This document shows, in pieces, positions 22,976-26,416 of a stretch of 26,416 nt of DNA. A program made the position numbers and the translations under genes. The stretch lies in assembly GCA_964588285.1 (NCBI GenBank), contig CAZPNX010000029.1:1-26416 (forward strand), written 5' to 3'. The notes beneath the pieces are model-generated. The model saw only the letters and a list, made by a program, of their open reading frames with translations, had not been told where the DNA came from and did no database searches. Source of the stretch: CAZPNX01 sp964588285 (GTDB lineage: Bacteria; Edwardsbacteria; AC1; EtOH8). The first letter of the stretch is position 1. The number at the start of each line of letters is the position of its first letter.

Positions 22976-24691
22976 ATGGGTAAAACAGACATTGAAGTCA
23001 AAGAACTTGTAGAAATGGTTTCTGGTGGTAAATTAAGATTACCAGAAATGCAACGCAGGTATGTTTGGAGATCAACACGTGTGCGTGATTTATTAGATTC
23101 ATTATATAGAGGGTACCCTAGTGGCTCAATTTTAGTTTGGGAAACCGATAAAGAACAACCCAGTCGTGATTTATCAATTAAACAAAAAGAAAATCCGTTT
23201 ACAGATCATTTATTATTACTTGATGGGCAACAAAGACTAACATCTCTAACTTCAGTATTGAAAGGTGAACCAATAAAAGTAAGAGACAAGAAAAAACCAA
23301 TTGAAATATTGTTTAATCTTGAGCATCCAGATAATCTATTCGAGTTTACTGAGGTAGAATCAGACTCAGATTCACCATTCTCTAATGGTGATGAAGAAGA
23401 CGATGAAAACGATGAAAGTGATGACCTTACTTTACAAGAACGATTAAGACAAATGACGTTTGTCGTAGGAAGTAAAACACTTGCACAACAAAAAAACTGG
23501 ATACCCGTTACAAAAATTTTTCAATCCGATAGTGATTCTGAAATTCTAAAAACAGCCGGGATTAAATCATTTGATGATCCTAGATACGAAAAATATTCTT
23601 CAAGATTAAAAAAAATACGATCCATTAAAAATTATCAATACACAATGCATGTATTGCCAAAATCTTTAAGTTATGAAGAAGTTGCTGAAATATTTGTTCG
23701 AGTAAATTCATTGGGTGTTAAATTACGAGGATCTGATTTAGCTTTAGCGCAAATTACGGCTCGTTGGCCTAATTCATTAGTAATTCTTGAAGAATTTCAA
23801 GAGGAGTGCGAAGAATTTTGGATGACACTTGATTTGGGTCTTCTTGTACGTTCGATGGTTGTTTTTTCCACAGACCAAGCAAAATTTGATAAAGTTGCTA
23901 CAACAAATATTGAAAAATTTAAAAACGGCTGGGAAAAGGCAAAAGATGGTTTAAGGTATGCAATAAATTTTCTTCGGTCTAATGCAGGCATAGAAGATGA
24001 ATCCTTATTATCATCACCATTATTCTTTATTACAATCGCTTATTTTAGCCAAGACCGAAAAGAAAAAATATCTAAAGAGGAAGAGAAATATTTATTATAT
24101 TGGCTTTATGTTGCAAATATGAAAGGACGATATTCTCGAGGTTCATCAGAAACTTTATTAGATGCAGATTTAAACGTTATTAAAAAAGGTGGCGGGCCAA
24201 AAGAATTAATTGAACTTCTTCTTCAACAGTTTGGAAGATTAGATGTTGATATTCCTGATTTTATTGGTCGAGGTGCAGGTAGTCCACTATTTTCAACAGT
24301 TTTTCTAGCATTAAAAGCCAATAACGCCAAGGATTGGTACACTGGCCTAGGGTTATCACTTACTCATCAAGGCCGTTATCATTATATTCAATATCATCAT
24401 ATTTTTCCAAAATCATTATTAAAAAAGAATTATGAAAAGAGTGAAATCAATGAAATAGCAAATATGGCATTTATTTCAGGTAAAACTAATCGACACATTA
24501 GCAATAAAGAACCAAAAGATTATTTAAAAAGTATTATTAAAGAAAGAGGTGAAGAAGCAATAATTAACCAAGCCGTTCCACTTGAACAAAAATATCATGA
24601 AATAAATAATTATAGGCAGTTTTTAGCAAAAAGAAGAGAAATGCTAAAATCAATTGTTAATGATTTTTTAAAGAAAACTATTTCTGATTAA
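22976..24691 (+). CDS. GmrSD-like DUF262/HNH protein, cassette gene
   Basis: 571 residues; AGAGG sits 8 nt before ATG 22976. The N-terminal DUF262 domain has LPEMQRRYVW (residues 22-31) and LLLDGQQRLTSL with DGQQR at 83-87, the ParB-like/GmrS nucleotide-binding motif. VNSLGVKLRGSDLALAQI follows in the middle part. The C-terminal region carries YHHIFPKSLL (His474 and His475) and NMAFISGKTNRHISNKEP, the HNH pattern of DUF1524/GmrD. GmrSD enzymes cut DNA with modified cytosines (type IV restriction), so anti-phage activity is plausible. A very acidic linker (about residues 127-152) is unusual. AT-rich relative to the host. Confidence 0.85.
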   Translation: MGKTDIEVKELVEMVSGGKLRLPEMQRRYVWRSTRVRDLLDSLYRGYPSGSILVWETDKEQPSRDLSIKQKENPFTDHLLLLDGQQRLTSLTSVLKGEPIKVRDKKKPIEILFNLEHPDNLFEFTEVESDSDSPFSNGDEEDDENDESDDLTLQERLRQMTFVVGSKTLAQQKNWIPVTKIFQSDSDSEILKTAGIKSFDDPRYEKYSSRLKKIRSIKNYQYTMHVLPKSLSYEEVAEIFVRVNSLGVKLRGSDLALAQITARWPNSLVILEEFQEECEEFWMTLDLGLLVRSMVVFSTDQAKFDKVATTNIEKFKNGWEKAKDGLRYAINFLRSNAGIEDESLLSSPLFFITIAYFSQDRKEKISKEEEKYLLYWLYVANMKGRYSRGSSETLLDADLNVIKKGGGPKELIELLLQQFGRLDVDIPDFIGRGAGSPLFSTVFLALKANNAKDWYTGLGLSLTHQGRYHYIQYHHIFPKSLLKKNYEKSEINEIANMAFISGKTNRHISNKEPKDYLKSIIKERGEEAIINQAVPLEQKYHEINNYRQFLAKRREMLKSIVNDFLKKTISD

Positions 24692-24746
24692 ACCGCCTTC
24701 GCCGTCCTGGCTACGGCGGCCAAGTCGTGATAGGGCTGGCTACGGC

Positions 24747-24881
24747 ACATAACACGGCGTTATGCGCTTCGTCGCTACGCTCCTCGGCCTCCGCGCCCAA
24801 AATTAGAAGACAGGCGCTCCGGCACATTTTCACCTCCGCTACGCTTCGGTGAAAACGTCGCATACGCCGGGAACGTTATGC
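24747..24881 (+). other. attC site 3
   Basis: 135 bp. Left core ACATAAC (24747-24753), right core GTTATGC (24875-24881). Inner arms CGGCGTTATGCG (24755-24766) and CGCATACGCCG (24859-24869) pair completely except one extra T, the kind of unpaired base that sets strand choice in attC. It begins 55 bp after the DUF262 gene stop. Confidence 0.85.
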
Positions 24882-24903
24882 ACCACTTTAAGACGACCAA
24901 TCA

Positions 24904-25806
24904 ATGATAAAACGACCTACAAAAGAAGAAAGAGTAAAATACAATGTGGACTATCAGCAGGACACTGATTTTTCAGCATATGCCCGACTACTTCAAAGCA
25001 AGTGGCGGGACAGCAAAGGTTTCCCCGAATTGAAACTTGGCAACTTCTTAGACATTGAATTTGCAAAGACAACCAAGGCTAACTTTCTGACCGACAATAT
25101 CAAACAACTTGTAACACAAGAAGTCGCAAACGCAAAAAAAACGGGTGGACTTATTGGCGAACCAAGGATTTGGAACAATCTACTTTCATCACAACCACTT
25201 TGCTTTAACTTATTCGGTGAGCTTCATTTTGACTTGGGTTTGGCGACAAAGTATTTCAATCAACTTTTCCCTAACCGACTTGACGCTGTTACAGCAGTTA
25301 AGTTTGAGTATTCGCCAGGTCGGGGCGATATAAAATATATTGGCGACCATTCTGCGTTTGATGTTTTTGTGGAATATACAAAGGGCGACAAAAGAGGTTT
25401 TATAGGAATTGAAGTCAAGTATGCAGAGAGTTTAAAAGAAGAGACTAAGGACAAAGCAAACAAAAACTTCAAAGAGCAATATGCCACTTTGACTAATACT
25501 TGTGGACTATTTAAACCTGACAGCGTTGACTTATTACGCCAACCCCCTCTATCACAGATTTGGCGCGACCATTTGTTATCTATCGCCACCAAACAAGATT
25601 ATGACGAAGGTTTTTTTGTTTTTCTTTTTCCATCAAAGAACAAGCAATGTAAGGACGGTATTGATGAATACATGAAATTCCTTGTTTCAGACAATGAGGC
25701 ACAATCAGAATTTTGTCCTAGAAATTTGGAGTCTTTTATAGACACCCTTGTTGATATCACAAACACTGATTGGGCAAGAGAACTTAAACAACGATATATA
25801 GGATAA
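24904..25806 (+). CDS. PD-(D/E)XK nuclease-like protein (PGN_0703-like), cassette gene
   Basis: 300 residues. Asp153 in HSAFDVFVEY and the Glu170-Val-Lys172 triad in GFIGIEVKYAES give the D...E-x-K pattern of PD-(D/E)XK nucleases. The segment EYSPGRGDIKYIGDHSAFD just upstream fits the PGN_0703-type putative restriction endonucleases, a name I give tentatively. The protein is soluble and has no signal peptide. It probably cuts DNA, with defence against phages or plasmids as the likely reason to be kept in a cassette. No good Shine-Dalgarno before ATG 24904. The next reading frame begins 14 bp downstream in the same cassette, so a linked partner protein is likely. Confidence 0.75.
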   Translation: MIKRPTKEERVKYNVDYQQDTDFSAYARLLQSKWRDSKGFPELKLGNFLDIEFAKTTKANFLTDNIKQLVTQEVANAKKTGGLIGEPRIWNNLLSSQPLCFNLFGELHFDLGLATKYFNQLFPNRLDAVTAVKFEYSPGRGDIKYIGDHSAFDVFVEYTKGDKRGFIGIEVKYAESLKEETKDKANKNFKEQYATLTNTCGLFKPDSVDLLRQPPLSQIWRDHLLSIATKQDYDEGFFVFLFPSKNKQCKDGIDEYMKFLVSDNEAQSEFCPRNLESFIDTLVDITNTDWARELKQRYIG

Positions 25807-25820
25807 TAAAATAACAAACG

Positions 25821-26204
25821 ATGAGTTACGAAACATTTAGACACAACATCATTCAAAATGACGGTACATTTTACGCCGAACGACTTGAACAATTTTTTAC
25901 AAAAGCAGTTGAACTAGCGCAAAATGAAAAATACGATGAAGCCATTACAATAGGTGATGATGCTTTAGTTCTTGCATAATATTCCGATTCTGGCTATGCT
26001 GTTCTCTATTTAATCGGTATGCTGTGTCAGGCATATCTTGAAAATGATAAACCAGAAATAGCAAACAGATATTTTTTAGTCGGAATGGACATAATTGAAA
26101 AAGGAGAAGCAGAAAACAAGGACACATACATAGACGACATTAACTCATTTCTTGACCTGAAAATACTTATTGACGAGGAATTAAAAAAGAAAAGCGGTGC
26201 ATAA
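25821..26204 (+). pseudogene. Small helical protein gene interrupted by in-frame TAA
   Basis: From ATG 25821 the frame codes for 52 residues (MSYETFRHNIIQ to DDALVLA), meets TAA at 25977-25979, and continues in the same frame (YSDSGYAVLYLIGMLCQAYL to EELKKKSGA) to the TAA at 26202-26204. Without the stop it would be a 127-residue, mostly helical, acidic protein with TPR-like character (LEQFFTKAVELAQNEKYDEA). A single C-to-T change of CAA (Gln) would explain the stop. It is 14 bp after the nuclease gene, so it may have been an immunity or accessory partner. Sequencing error or a real nonsense mutation are both possible. The stop overlaps the next attC core. Confidence 0.7.
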
Positions 26205-26330
26205 CAGCGGATTTAATAAATTGGCGGTTCAGTGGATAAATGAAGCTTTATGCTTCGTATCAAGTTCAGTGCTGGCAGACAGTTTTGTGCTCCGAAATCG
26301 CCAACTTCTTAAACCCGCAAACCGTTATCC
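26199..26330 (+). other. attC site 4
   Basis: 132 bp. Left core GCATAAC (26199-26205) overlaps the stop of the preceding gene; right core GTTATCC (26324-26330). Inner arms 26212-26229 and 26295-26313 pair with few mismatches (TTGGCGGTT against AAATCGCCAA). The right end is almost the same as that of attC site 1 (AAACCCGCAAAC then GTTATCC). Confidence 0.8.
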
Positions 26331-26416
26331 AAGATGTCGCTAAGCCAGACCTGGAAACCGGCCTCGCTTTCCGCGCCGCCCGCCGCTATGCGCGTCGTTC
26401 CGGCGGCTCCGGAACA
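26324..26416 (+). repeat. Non-coding integron cassette, copy B (partial)
   Basis: From the attC core GTTATCC to the window end, 93 bases match 22590-22682 with 6 substitutions. The cassette is cut by the window edge, so its palindrome and attC cannot be seen. Confidence 0.9.

Larger units (their letters stand above)
21453..26416 (+). mobile_element. Integron cassette array without integrase (CALIN)
   Basis: Five attC-like sites (about 21453-21558, 22467-22596, 22687-22904, 24747-24881, 26199-26330) all have the order RYYYAAC-like, inner arm, loop, inner arm, GTTATNN in the same direction. They delimit cassettes of about 1038, 308, 1977 and 1449 bp, and a fifth that runs off the window. Cassette coding parts are AT-rich, unlike the host; all cassette genes point along +. 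No tyrosine recombinase is seen: the position normally held by intI/attI is occupied by serS. The array may continue beyond 26416. Confidence 0.8.

Noticed and set aside
24755..24766. GTTATGC inside the left arm of attC 3 as an extra core site
   Set aside because: It is explained by pairing with the right inner arm; no matching left core is found upstream near the DUF262 stop.

Overview
The window is a bacterial scaffold piece of moderately high GC. Its 3' fifth, from about 21.45 kb to the end, is a visibly AT-rich foreign block. Outer-membrane beta-barrel proteins, an LVIVD-repeat secreted protein with a FlgD-like/T9SS-type C-terminal tail, and a lysine-dehydrogenase-like enzyme suggest a diderm of the FCB group or a related candidate phylum from an anaerobic metagenome. 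That placement is inference. A run of 100 N (20467-20566) shows this is a scaffolded draft assembly.

Region 1 (1-4043, + strand): the end of a beta-barrel protein, a large TPR protein, a DUF4234-like membrane protein and a saccharopine/lysine-6-dehydrogenase-family enzyme. A perfect 17-bp hairpin closes it and also serves the opposing operon.

Region 2 (4061-10671, - strand): one compact arsenic/thiol-redox operon. In transcription order it encodes ArsR, Acr3, a small di-cluster ferredoxin, a mini-thioredoxin, an exported thioredoxin, CcdA, an ArsP-type permease, OsmC, a rhodanese with Asp in place of the catalytic Cys, a second paralogous ferredoxin, and a CDF metal exporter. A consensus promoter (TTGACA-17-TATAAT) overlaps an ArsR-like palindrome in front of arsR. 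The genes together suggest ArsR-controlled metalloid efflux coupled to electron and thiol transfer from cytosol to envelope.

Region 3 (10694-21443, + strand): an M23-like peptidase overlapping a membrane protein; a 1125-aa STAND-type ATPase/TPR regulator with a C-terminal SARP-like DNA-binding module; a zinc-ribbon protein overlapping the LVIVD-repeat protein by ATGA; a small beta-barrel; xthA with a promoter that predicts a leaderless mRNA; a PAS-GAF sensor cut by the N gap; and the C-terminal two thirds of serS.

Region 4 (about 21453-26416): an integron-type gene-cassette array without a visible integrase (a CALIN). Five attC-like sites delimit an AlbA-domain gene, a non-coding palindromic cassette, a GmrSD-like DUF262/HNH gene, a two-gene cassette (PD-(D/E)XK nuclease plus a gene broken by an in-frame stop), and a second copy of the non-coding cassette at the window edge. 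The three intact cassette genes resemble defence or nucleic-acid-handling families. The array, and the way its non-coding cassette could pair with the half-sites of both neighbouring attC sites, is the most unusual part of the window.
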